The position numbers and the translations under genes were made by a program. Below, one piece after another: positions 50,963 through 59,341 of a stretch of DNA of 64,000 nt (its first letter is position 1; each line of letters begins with the position of its first letter). The notes under the pieces are model-generated. The model had not been told where the DNA came from. It was given only the letters and a program-made list of their open reading frames with translations, and made no database searches. The DNA is from Dactylosporangium fulvum. GTDB taxonomy: Bacteria > Actinomycetota > Actinomycetes > Mycobacteriales > Micromonosporaceae. The stretch lies in NCBI RefSeq assembly GCF_025137375.1, contig NZ_CP073720.1:7092501-7156500 (forward strand), written 5' to 3'.

Positions 50963-52233
50963 CGCTCGCTCCTTCGCAAGCGATGAATGTTGAACAGCAC
51001 CCCGGGCAACGCGAGGACGAGCAGGAGCACGCCCAGGGCGCTGCCCCGGCCGACGTTGTCGAACGACGAACGCCACATCTCCAGCGCGAGTACCGACGCC
51101 GGACCCTGTGCCGATTCCGGGGCGACGACCAGCACCAGGTCGAACACCTTGAGCACGTTGACCGTGAGGGTCAGCAGGATGACCACCACGATCGGGCGCA
51201 TCAGCGGCACGGTCACCTGCCGCAGGATCTGCCATTCGCCGGCGCCGTCGACCCGGGCGGCCTCGATGGTCTCCTTCGGGATCGCGGCCGATCCAACCGT
51301 GATAAGCACCATCGCGAAACCGGCCCAGATCCAGATGTACACACCGATCATCGCCGGGGTGACGAGTGACGGCCCGAGCCACGTCAGGCCGGCGAACGGC
51401 TCGGTGAAGTTACCGGCGGCGAGCCGCACGACGTAGCCCTGGCCGGTCAGCTGCGGCAGATTGAACGTACCGTCCGGCGCCGTCCGCGTCCGGGCGACCA
51501 CCGCACCGTCGCGCAGGACCTCCACCTCGACCTCCGGCAGGCCGAGCTCACCGGCATCGACGGCGCCCGGCCGGCCACCGACCGCGGAGAAATCGGACCA
51601 GACCACACCGCGAATCCCTGATCCGGTGCTGCCGGCAGCGCCGGGGGCCGGCAGCGCCGACTTCGGCAGTTGCCCGGGAGCGAGCCCGAGCAGTGGCAAC
51701 AGGACCGTCTCGCCGCCGGCGACGGTCCGGCTGGTCTGCAGTCCGCCGTCGCTCGGCACGAGCGCCTGGCCGTCGCGGGCCCGAGCGCCGTGGTACAGCG
51801 ACGGCGGCTTGAAGACGTCGTGGACGCCGACGACGACCGCGTTGAGCACCCCCCGGTCGGGACTTTCGTCGTACACGAGCCGGAACGTGATCCCGGCGCA
51901 GACCAGCGAGATCGCCATCGGCATGAACAGCACGATCCGCAATGCGGTGGTGCGGCGGACCCGTTGCGCGAGGACCGCCACCATCAGCCCGACCGCGGTG
52001 ATGAGATTCGGCGCGACGAGGATCCAGATGGCGTTGTTGAGCAGCGCTCGGCGAATGCGGGGTGCGGTGAAGATCTCGACGTAGTTGGCCGGCCCTACCA
52101 GGTCGCGGCCGGCCGCGTCGTGGAAGCTCCACCACACCGTCTGCCCGATCGGGTACATCACAAGGGTGACCACGAACAGGGCGGCGGGTGTGAGGAACCA
52201 CGCGGCGGTGGAGACCCTGGCGGCGCGTGCCAT
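50959..52233 (-). CDS. Carbohydrate ABC transporter permease, MalF type, with Ig-like extracellular insert
   Basis: ATG 52233 shares one base with the binding-protein stop; 424 residues. TM1-TM3 lie near residues 10-32, 67-90 and 97-120. Residues 125-290 are an extracellular insert, then TM4 resumes at TPAMIGVYIWIWAGFAMV. The EAA loop is ETIEAARVDGAGEWQILRQVTVPLMRP. Within the insert GIRGVVWSDFSAVGG, LPEVEVEVLRDGAVVARTR and TAPDGTFNLPQL form an SdrD-B/CnaB-like beta-sandwich (bases about 51409-51621). E. coli MalF has an Ig-like P2 loop between its corresponding helices that contacts the binding protein, so this insert may do the same job. Normal MalF-type permeases without it are about 290-310 residues. 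Confidence 0.9.
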   Translation of the reverse strand: MARAARVSTAAWFLTPAALFVVTLVMYPIGQTVWWSFHDAAGRDLVGPANYVEIFTAPRIRRALLNNAIWILVAPNLITAVGLMVAVLAQRVRRTTALRIVLFMPMAISLVCAGITFRLVYDESPDRGVLNAVVVGVHDVFKPPSLYHGARARDGQALVPSDGGLQTSRTVAGGETVLLPLLGLAPGQLPKSALPAPGAAGSTGSGIRGVVWSDFSAVGGRPGAVDAGELGLPEVEVEVLRDGAVVARTRTAPDGTFNLPQLTGQGYVVRLAAGNFTEPFAGLTWLGPSLVTPAMIGVYIWIWAGFAMVLITVGSAAIPKETIEAARVDGAGEWQILRQVTVPLMRPIVVVILLTLTVNVLKVFDLVLVVAPESAQGPASVLALEMWRSSFDNVGRGSALGVLLLVLALPGVLFNIHRLRRSER

Positions 52234-53537
52234 CACATGTTCCCGTACGCGACGGCCGCGGCGGCCTCGAGCCGCGCCGCGACCGTGGCCGGGTCGGTCT
52301 TCGGTGCGGCGAGGTATTCCTGCAACAGCCGCCACATGCTCGCCCCGTTGCCGCCGCCGAAGCCGGTCGGGGTCAGGTCGGACAGATCGAACCGCAGCGT
52401 CGGCGCCCGCAGCAAGCTCTCGGCGAGCGACCTGGTGGTCGCGTCGGGATAGGCGGCGGCGTCCAGGTCGAGGTTGACCGACAGAAACCCGCCGTGGCGG
52501 GCCATGATCGCGGCGGCTTCCGGAGACGCCAGGTAGGCCAGGAGCGCCATCGTCACCGGCCGGTCGGTGAACGCGACGGCGGCGTCACCACCGGCGATGA
52601 CCGCACCGCCGCTGCCGTCCACAGTCGGCCAGGCGAAGTACCGCGCGCCGGCACCGACGCGATACAGGCCGAGCTTGGCGATCTCGGTGGTGACGAAGTC
52701 CCCTTCGTACAGCATGCCCGCTCCGGGCCTGCGCCCGAAGACGTCGGCGACCGAGCGGGTGAACGTGGTCTGCAGCGCGCCGTCGGGGCCACCCTGCAGG
52801 AACCGCGGTGAGGCCCAGTACCGGCCCATGACCCGCAGCGTCTCCACCACCGTCGGATCGGTCCACGACAGCCGGCGCGTGGCCAGCCGGTCGTACGCCT
52901 CCGCGCCGGCGAGCTGCAGATAGACGTTCTCGAACCAGTCGGTGAGCGGCCAGCCGTCGGCGCCGGGCACCGCCATCGCCACCGTGCCGGAGTCGACGAG
53001 CGTCTGCGACACCTCCGTCAGCTCGTCGAGCGTCGCGGGTGGCTCGACACCCGCCGCACTGAACGCGTCGCTGCGGTACCAGATGACCGACTTGTTCGCG
53101 GCCTTGAAGTACACCCCGTAGAGCCGGCCGCCGACGCTGCCGAACCGCTGCCACTGCGGGGAGAAGTGAGCGCGGACCGCCTGCTCGGCGGCGCCGGTGA
53201 TCGGTTTCGCCGCGCCGGTGGCCGCATACCGGGCGATCACCCCCGGCTGCGGGATCATGGCGACGTCGAACGGTGTCCCACCCCTGACACGCGCGGAAAC
53301 CAGCACATCGAGGTCGCTGCCCCCGGAGGTGTACCGCACCCGCGCGCCGGTCTGCGTGCCGAACGCCCGCAGCACCCGCTCGAAGTTCGCCTGCTCGGCA
53401 CCGGTCCAGCTGCCGGCGACCTCGACCGACTGCCCGGCGTACGGCTTGGCCGGCGTCTCGACGGCATCACAGCCGGCCAGCAGCAGCGTGGCGCACCACA
53501 GCCCGACGGCGGCGCTGCGGCCGGGCTGTCTCACCAC
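52233..53537 (-). CDS. Carbohydrate ABC transporter substrate-binding lipoprotein
   Basis: The 434-residue protein has a lipoprotein signal peptide with lipobox LLAGC at about residues 19-23. The SBP_bac_1 pattern includes VEVAGSWTGAEQANFERVL, FDVAMIPQPGVIARYA, GVYFKAANKSVIWYRSDAF, DGWPLTDWFENVYLQLAG and EGDFVTTEIAKLG. It delivers an oligosaccharide or polyol to the MalF/MalG-type pair. 18 bp separate it from the truncated ATPase gene upstream. Confidence 0.92.
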   Translation of the reverse strand: MVRQPGRSAAVGLWCATLLLAGCDAVETPAKPYAGQSVEVAGSWTGAEQANFERVLRAFGTQTGARVRYTSGGSDLDVLVSARVRGGTPFDVAMIPQPGVIARYAATGAAKPITGAAEQAVRAHFSPQWQRFGSVGGRLYGVYFKAANKSVIWYRSDAFSAAGVEPPATLDELTEVSQTLVDSGTVAMAVPGADGWPLTDWFENVYLQLAGAEAYDRLATRRLSWTDPTVVETLRVMGRYWASPRFLQGGPDGALQTTFTRSVADVFGRRPGAGMLYEGDFVTTEIAKLGLYRVGAGARYFAWPTVDGSGGAVIAGGDAAVAFTDRPVTMALLAYLASPEAAAIMARHGGFLSVNLDLDAAAYPDATTRSLAESLLRAPTLRFDLSDLTPTGFGGGNGASMWRLLQEYLAAPKTDPATVAARLEAAAAVAYGNM

Positions 53538-53555
53538 CGGCTCACCACCGGCGCC

Positions 53556-54041
53556 TCACCACAGGCTCCGGCCGTTCTGGGCGTCGAACACCAGCATGTG
53601 CCGAGTGTCGACAGCGAGCATGATCGGTTCACCGGTGCCGGCGCTCGAGCAGCCGCTCACCCTCGCCACCACTGTGGGCGCGGGCAGTGCGCAGCCTTCA
53701 CCGTCGGCCAGTTCCAGTTGGACGATCCGGTCCGGGCCTGCGGGGCGGACCAGCCGCACCACTCCATGCAGCACCAACGCCGCCGATCCCGCTGCGGCGG
53801 GCTGCCGTACCACGGCGTCCTGCAGGTGCTCGGGCCGGACCCCGACGACGATGGGCCGGCCGAGATACCGACGCAACAGCGGATGCTGCCGCAACAGTGC
53901 CGACACCGGCACCTGCTGGCCGCACACGGCGAGGACAGGGCATCCGAGGCGCTCGATGATCATCGCCGGTATCAGGTTGATCGTCGGCTCAGCCACTGCG
54001 AGCGGGTCAGCGTTCCGAACGAGCACATTGCTGGCATTCAT
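53556..54041 (-). pseudogene. Truncated sugar-ABC ATPase: C-terminal TOBE/MalK regulatory domain only
   Basis: The 161-residue frame begins MNASNVLVRNADPLAVAEPT and continues INLIPAMIIE, PIVVGVRPEHLQDAV and VTGEP-like GTGEPIMLAVDTRHMLVFD. These match the C-terminal regulatory (TOBE) part of UgpC/MsmX-type ATPases, including the GVRPEHL motif. The nucleotide-binding domain (about 240 residues with Walker A, signature and Walker B) is missing, and the 300 bp upstream do not encode it. It is either a deletion remnant or a free-standing regulatory domain. Actinomycete sugar importers often lack their own ATPase and use a shared MsiK, which would make the loss tolerable. Confidence 0.75.
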
Positions 54042-54351
54042 CGGCCTTCCCTCATCGCATTCGGCGGTGTGTCACTCGAGTGTTGGGGCCCGGTGAGGGC
54101 GCGCACCAGAGGCAGCCGCCACGTGTAACCGTGTTGCAAGGCGTCTCACAAGATCACCGGATGAGCCGTTCCGGCACGCCACGCGACCAAGGCGTCGGCG
54201 CGGACGTGAACTTGTCGCCGCCACCGGGCGTTCAATCTGTCGATGGCCGGATGCCGCCGATCGGTACCCTGTGGCACTGCCCGTGGCGGCGACGCAGGGC
54301 ATACGATCCGGACCCGATCTGCTGAACCCTCGCCGTTCCGGGAAGGAGACC
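54042..54351. other. Divergent intergenic region
   Basis: About 310 bp separate the truncated ATPase frame from the HemD-like regulator gene. I see no gene, no remnant of an ATPase domain and no convincing operator. Confidence 0.5.
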
Positions 54352-55488
54352 GTGGCGCCGCAATCGGCGGGCACCGGCAGCACCGGCGACGCTGCGGTCA
54401 ACCCGACTCTCCTCGCCGGATTCACCATCGCCGTGATCAGCCATCGTCGCCGGCACCGCCTCGCCGACCTGCTCGAACAGCACGGCGCCCGGATCGTGTC
54501 GGTCCAGGGCGTCCGCGCGGTGCCACAGCCGGACGTGGACGCGCTGCGCCGGGCCACGACCGCGGGTCTTGACAGGCCGCTCGCCGATGTGGTCGGCTCA
54601 TCGGCCGCCGGCGTGCGGGTGTGGCTGCGCGCAGCACCCGATCCGAGTCGGCTGCTGGCGGCGCTCCGCTCCGCCCGCCTGCTGGCCGCCGACGCCCGGA
54701 CCGCCGACGCCCTGCGTGCCAACGGTCTGCACGACGTGCTCACGACGGCGACCGGAACCGCCGAGGGGCTGTACCGGTACCTGCTGACCCACCAACCTGA
54801 CGGGCGGCGCATCGCCGCCCAACTCGACACACCGGACCAGGCGGAGCACTGCCAGTCGTTACGACTGCGCGGCGCCGACGTGATCGAGGTCCCCACGTAC
54901 GTCACCGAACCGCCGAACGATGTCGTCGGCGTGCGGCGCGTCGTCGAGCTGGTGAGTCGCCGCCAGGTCGACGCGGTCGCCTGGCTCGACCCGGTCGCAG
55001 CCGCTCACATCCTCCGTTTCGCCACGGACCACGGGCGGCTGCCGGCGGTGGTCGCCCAGCTCGGCGCACACGTCCCGACCGTCTGCCGCGGTCCGCTTGC
55101 CGCAGCGGTGCTCCGCAGGCACCACGTGGAGCCGGCGACACCGCCGATGCCGTTCGACGAGGAAACGGCCGCACTGCTGGCCAGGTCGGTCCTCGACCGG
55201 GCTGTGCACGCCACCGTCGGCGGCCGGGCACTGGAGGTGCGGGGGCACGCGGCACTGTTCGACGGAAGGCTCTACCCCATCCAGCAAGGACCCGTCGAGG
55301 TCCTGCGGGTTCTCGCCGCCGAGCCGGGCAAGGTGCTCTCCAGCGCGGACATCCGACGGCTCGTCCCCGGTCTGACCGACGTCGACGACCACGCGATCGA
55401 GATGGCGGTGTCCCGATTACGCCGGGCGATGCCGGATCCCGACCTTGTGCAGACGGTGATCAAGCGCGGATATCGGCTCGCCGCCTGA
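54352..55488 (+). CDS. Uroporphyrinogen-III synthase-like protein fused to winged-helix DNA-binding domain
   Basis: GTG 54352 follows AAGGAG; 378 residues. Residues 20-265 resemble HemD (FTIAVISHRRRHRLADLLEQHGARIVSVQGVRAVP at the start, LRLRGADVIEVPTYVTEPP, then PTVCRGPLAAAVLRRH). Residues 285-378 form an OmpR-type winged helix (GPVEVLRVLAAEPGKVLSS, HAIEMAVSRLRRAM, VQTVIKRGYRLAA). This is the NnaR-type architecture, in which the HemD-like half works as a sensor in nitrate-assimilation control rather than in haem synthesis. No nitrate genes are adjacent, so the target is unknown. It is convergent with the MFS gene of the salvage-ligase operon, 14 bp away. Confidence 0.88.
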   Translation: MAPQSAGTGSTGDAAVNPTLLAGFTIAVISHRRRHRLADLLEQHGARIVSVQGVRAVPQPDVDALRRATTAGLDRPLADVVGSSAAGVRVWLRAAPDPSRLLAALRSARLLAADARTADALRANGLHDVLTTATGTAEGLYRYLLTHQPDGRRIAAQLDTPDQAEHCQSLRLRGADVIEVPTYVTEPPNDVVGVRRVVELVSRRQVDAVAWLDPVAAAHILRFATDHGRLPAVVAQLGAHVPTVCRGPLAAAVLRRHHVEPATPPMPFDEETAALLARSVLDRAVHATVGGRALEVRGHAALFDGRLYPIQQGPVEVLRVLAAEPGKVLSSADIRRLVPGLTDVDDHAIEMAVSRLRRAMPDPDLVQTVIKRGYRLAA

Positions 55489-55502
55489 GCCGACCGGCGG
55501 GG

Positions 55503-56876
55503 CTACGGGTCACCGGCGCCGGCGTGCCGGCCGTGTGCCGCCGCCTCGCGCGCCCGTGCGGCGACGGCCCAGCGGGTCACCGCCGGAACCGCAAGGCCGG
55601 TGACAGCGATGACGGCGCCGAGCGCGACCCATGCGGCCGGGCCACCGGCGATGACGACGTTCATGAGGATGGGAGCGCCGATCTGCTGGAGACTGACGCC
55701 GAGCCAGAAGACCGACAGATATGCGCCGTGCTGCCCCTCCTTCGCCAGTTGGAAGGAGAGCCCCCATCCGCCCGAGGACTGGTACAACTCGCCGGCGGTG
55801 TGCGCCAGGATGCACAGCACGAGCAGCCCGACGGCCTGCGCGGCGGACAACCGAGGGAGCAGCGCGAGGAGCCCGCAGCACACCGCCAGCGAGATGCCGG
55901 CGCGGCGCAGGTGGACGGCCGCCCCGGCAGGGTGCTCCGATCCGCGGCTCGCCCGAACCTGAAGGACGACGGCCAGCACCGTGTTGAGGGCGAGCAGCGG
56001 AGCGACGACCGCCTTCGGGGCGTTCGAGTTGGTCACGATCCACAGCGGCATCCCGATGGCCAGCAGCGGCATGTGCAGTGTCAGGAGGGCGTTGAGCAGC
56101 GCGAGGGCGAAGTACGGACGATCCCTCAGCACGCGGAACGAGACCGTGCGCCGGATCGCGCTGCCGGCGGACGCCGCCACCCAGGGCAGCCTGGCCGCGA
56201 CGATCGCGACACCCGCGTACGACACACCGTTGAGGACGAGGGCGCAGGAGTAGGCCGTGCGGGTGTCGAGCGCCAGCACGACGCCTCCCAGCATGGCTCC
56301 GACGGTGAAGCCGACGTTGCGCAACGACCGCATGACGGCCATGGTGCGAACGCGATCCTCCTCGGCCACGACCTGACCGACCAGCGCCTGCACGATCGGC
56401 GCCGCGGTCCGGTCGACCAGGGCCAGGGTGCACATGACGACGATGAAGCTCGCCGGGCCGGTGACAAACGCGTAGAGCGTGTAACACACCGCCCGCCAGA
56501 CGCTGACGACGACGAGCACCCGCTTCGGCCCGAACCGGTCGGCGACACCGCCGACCGGGATGGCCGTCAGCAGGGCGATCGCTCCACCGAGCGATATGCC
56601 GAGCGTGACGGTGCTGATCGGGAGGCCGACGGAGCGGCTGAGAAAGATCGCGGAGACAGCGAGAAACACGCCCGTGCCCGTCGAGTCGACGAGCGCCATC
56701 AGCACGAGCCGCCGGCCGACACGTCCCGCCGGCAGCGCGCCGGCGGCCCGCGCCCACAGCCGCCGGCCGTTCGCCGGCGCCGCGAGCGGGACCGGCGGCT
56801 CCGGCTCCCCCGAGGACGGCGCGGCGGTCCTCCCGGTGGAGCCGCCGGACGCCGCGCGATTCGTCGACTCGATCAT
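55503..56876 (-). CDS. MFS exporter at the end of the ATP-grasp/methionine-salvage operon
   Basis: The 457-residue protein overlaps the upstream ligase gene by 4 bp (ATGA). About 12 transmembrane helices are visible. Motif A is GGVADRFGPKRVLVV and TM5 contains the MRSLRNVGFTVGAMLGGVVLAL segment of drug/proton antiporters. The first 45 residues are a Pro/Ser/Gly-rich cytoplasmic tail. Co-translation with three ATP-grasp ligases makes it the likely exporter or self-resistance pump for their product. Confidence 0.92.
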   Translation of the reverse strand: MIESTNRAASGGSTGRTAAPSSGEPEPPVPLAAPANGRRLWARAAGALPAGRVGRRLVLMALVDSTGTGVFLAVSAIFLSRSVGLPISTVTLGISLGGAIALLTAIPVGGVADRFGPKRVLVVVSVWRAVCYTLYAFVTGPASFIVVMCTLALVDRTAAPIVQALVGQVVAEEDRVRTMAVMRSLRNVGFTVGAMLGGVVLALDTRTAYSCALVLNGVSYAGVAIVAARLPWVAASAGSAIRRTVSFRVLRDRPYFALALLNALLTLHMPLLAIGMPLWIVTNSNAPKAVVAPLLALNTVLAVVLQVRASRGSEHPAGAAVHLRRAGISLAVCCGLLALLPRLSAAQAVGLLVLCILAHTAGELYQSSGGWGLSFQLAKEGQHGAYLSVFWLGVSLQQIGAPILMNVVIAGGPAAWVALGAVIAVTGLAVPAVTRWAVAARAREAAAHGRHAGAGDP

Positions 56877-58111
56877 GCGTTGAGCGGGCGACGGGCCACG
56901 ACCGCCGGATCCGACTCGAAGCGGACCAGTCCGACGGCACGCTCGCAGAGCGCCATCGCGGCGCGACCGTCCTCCCCGACTGCCAGCACGTAGCCGGATC
57001 GGTCCAACGAGCGCCGGACGGGCGGAACAGTGTCTCCGGACCGGACGGTCAGCTCGTGGCGCACCACCCCGGGAAGGTTGCTGATCAGCGATGCGCCGTG
57101 CACCGACGTCAGGACGCCGGGATCCGGGGTGAAGAACCGGATCGCCGCGCCGCAGCCGCCCGGAATCGCGGCGAGTGACATGGGCAACCCGGCGGCCCAG
57201 CGCACCGTCTGCTCGTACAGGTCCACACCGGTGACTCGCTGGACGAGGTCCGGAATGTAGTCACCACCGACCCGGGTGTGGGTCTCGATGATGCGGGGAC
57301 CGGAGGGCGTCACCTTGACCTCCGTGTGGCTCGGGCCGCCATCGACGCCCAGGACGGTGAGCGCCTCCACGGTCAGCGCGACGATCGCGGCCCGATCGGG
57401 CTCCGCCAGGGCGGCCGGCACCGCATGGCCCAACTCGACGTATGCGGCCTGCTCCGCGCCGCCGATCAGGTGTTTCTCCGTCACGGCCAGCACCGTGTGC
57501 GCTCCGTCGACGGTGAAGCACTCCACCGAGTACTCGGGGCCGGTGAGATACTGCTCGACCAGGAAGCGCGGGGCCGGCGCGGCATCCGCGTCCGGAAAGG
57601 CCAGCACCATGTCGTCGGGGCCGTCGACGCGCCGCACCATCGCGCTGCCGACGCCGTCGACCGGCTTGACGATCACGGGGTATCCGTGCCGCTTCGCGAA
57701 GCGGTGCGCCTCGTCCGCCGAGACGCACTCCTGGGCCGCTACCTCCGACAGCCCGGCACGGGCCAGTGCCTCCCGCATCAGCGCCTTGTCCCGGGTGCGC
57801 CGGACGGCGTCGGCGTCGACGCCGCGGATGCCCAGCGCCGCGGCGATCGCCGCCGCCGGCTCCAGGCCGTACTCGGTCAGGGACACGCACGCGGAGAACG
57901 GTGCGAGCCGATGCGCCGCGGTCACGACGGGCAGCACCTGGTCGTCGGACAGGTCGTCGACGACGAGCGTCATCCGGGCGTGGCCGATGTGCTCCAGGCC
58001 GGCCCGGCGCTTCGTCGTGACGACGAAGGTCTCGACACCCAGTGCCCTCGCCCGGTCGGTCAGCTCGGCGGTCGGCGCGACGAGCAGGATCCGGGTCGGT
58101 GCGCCGGTCAT
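56873..58111 (-). CDS. ATP-grasp carboxylate-amine ligase 1 (L-amino-acid-ligase type)
   Basis: The 412-residue protein has an N-terminal pre-grasp domain (ILLVAPTAELTDRARALGVE), the linker VRRTRDKALMREALARAG that opens the ATP-grasp fold, the nucleotide loop HGYPVIVKPVDGVGSAMVRRV, FLVEQYLTGPEYSVECF with the adenine-contact Glu, and the metal site TEVKVTPSGPRIIETHTRVGGD. A C-terminal LAL_C2-like domain includes AAIRFFTPDPGVL. Relatives (BacD, DdaF, CARNS) join two amino acids or an acyl group and an amino acid. It overlaps both neighbouring genes by 4 bp. Confidence 0.93.
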   Translation of the reverse strand: MTGAPTRILLVAPTAELTDRARALGVETFVVTTKRRAGLEHIGHARMTLVVDDLSDDQVLPVVTAAHRLAPFSACVSLTEYGLEPAAAIAAALGIRGVDADAVRRTRDKALMREALARAGLSEVAAQECVSADEAHRFAKRHGYPVIVKPVDGVGSAMVRRVDGPDDMVLAFPDADAAPAPRFLVEQYLTGPEYSVECFTVDGAHTVLAVTEKHLIGGAEQAAYVELGHAVPAALAEPDRAAIVALTVEALTVLGVDGGPSHTEVKVTPSGPRIIETHTRVGGDYIPDLVQRVTGVDLYEQTVRWAAGLPMSLAAIPGGCGAAIRFFTPDPGVLTSVHGASLISNLPGVVRHELTVRSGDTVPPVRRSLDRSGYVLAVGEDGRAAMALCERAVGLVRFESDPAVVARRPLNA

Positions 58112-59331
58112 CGCTCGTCACGGATCATGTCGACATACCGGGCCAGCCGCGTCTCGACCTCGGGCACCGAGGATCCGGTGGCGATCGCGTACGCGAGGCG
58201 TGCGTCGTTGTCGTTCACTGTCGACAGCGACACCGGTAGCCGGACCGTGCCGGTGTCGACGATGAGCGGATCGGTGACCGGCGGCATGGTGATCCTCTCG
58301 ACCACGCCGGGGCGCTCGGGAACGAAGAACCGGACGCCGGCGAAGCGATCCGAGGAGTCGCCGGCGCCGAGGCGTTCGGCCGCCAGGCCGAGGTGGGCCA
58401 TCACCTGCAACTCGGTCAGGTCGATGCCCCGTGCGGCCCGGGTGAGCTGGGCGATGCGGCCGCCCGCCGGCCGGGCGTTGATCTCGATCACCTTGATCGT
58501 CTCGCCGTCCAGCCGGAACTCGAGGTGGACGATCGTTCCGCGCAGCCCGAGCAGTTCGAGGACGTCGCGGAGCTCGTGCGTCACCCGCTCCTCGAGCGCC
58601 GGCGGGAGCGGGTACGGGAACAGGTGGCCGAGCTCGACGCGATGCGGCAGCGGGGAGAGATACGTCTTGGTCACGCCGACGAGGTGCCAGCGGGACCCGG
58701 CCACGTCCCACACCATCTCCGCGCTGTACTCGTCGCCGGGGACCACCTCCTCGATGACCAGATGGTCGATCCGGTAGGCACCGATCGAAATCTTGTTCCG
58801 CTGCGACCGGAGATCTGCGACCGCGTCCAGGAAGTCGGCCTCGTCGTCGCAGATGCGAACCCCGACGCTGCCGCTGCCGTCAGCGGGCTTGACGACGCAC
58901 GGGTAGCCGATGTCGTTCTCGAACCCGCTGTCCAGCGCGTGCTTGCTGAACCGCACGTGATGCCGCGTGCCGCGCAGGCGCTCCCGCATCCGGTCCTTGA
59001 AGCGTACGTTGATCAATGCGTGATAGCTGGGCCCGGACTTGATCCCGAGGTGATCCGCGAGGATGGCCGCCTGGACGGCGCGGAAGTCGTCGAAGGCCAT
59101 CACGGCCGCCGCCTTGCGGCCCGACCCGAACTGCAAGAGCTTCGTGATGTCGTAGGTGTCCACGATCGACACCTCGTCGGCCGCTTCGGCCGGATGGTCG
59201 GCCATACCGCTGTAGGCCTCGAGCGAGTTCGTCACGAAGTGACAGCGGTATCCCAGGCGACGTGCGGCACGCATCGCCATCACGCCGTTGCCCGCCTGGT
59301 TCGTCTCGATGAACAGGATCTCTTCGGCCAC
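58108..59331 (-). CDS. ATP-grasp carboxylate-amine ligase 2
   Basis: The 407-residue protein starts at ATG 59331, 10 bp after ligase 3 ends. Features: EILFIETNQAGNGVMAMRAARRLG at the N-terminus, VRFKDRMRERLRGTRH, YPCVVKPADGSGSVGVRIC (nucleotide loop), VIEEVVPGDEYSAEMVWDV, and the metal-binding IVHLEFRLDGETIKVIEINARPAGGRIAQL. The C-terminal domain has GVRFFVPERPGVVERI. It shares the architecture of ligases 1 and 3 but is divergent in sequence, so the three are paralogues with probably different substrates and may act in sequence to build a tri- or tetra-component amide. Confidence 0.93.
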   Translation of the reverse strand: MAEEILFIETNQAGNGVMAMRAARRLGYRCHFVTNSLEAYSGMADHPAEAADEVSIVDTYDITKLLQFGSGRKAAAVMAFDDFRAVQAAILADHLGIKSGPSYHALINVRFKDRMRERLRGTRHHVRFSKHALDSGFENDIGYPCVVKPADGSGSVGVRICDDEADFLDAVADLRSQRNKISIGAYRIDHLVIEEVVPGDEYSAEMVWDVAGSRWHLVGVTKTYLSPLPHRVELGHLFPYPLPPALEERVTHELRDVLELLGLRGTIVHLEFRLDGETIKVIEINARPAGGRIAQLTRAARGIDLTELQVMAHLGLAAERLGAGDSSDRFAGVRFFVPERPGVVERITMPPVTDPLIVDTGTVRLPVSLSTVNDNDARLAYAIATGSSVPEVETRLARYVDMIRDER

Positions 59332-59341
59332 TTCGGGTCCC

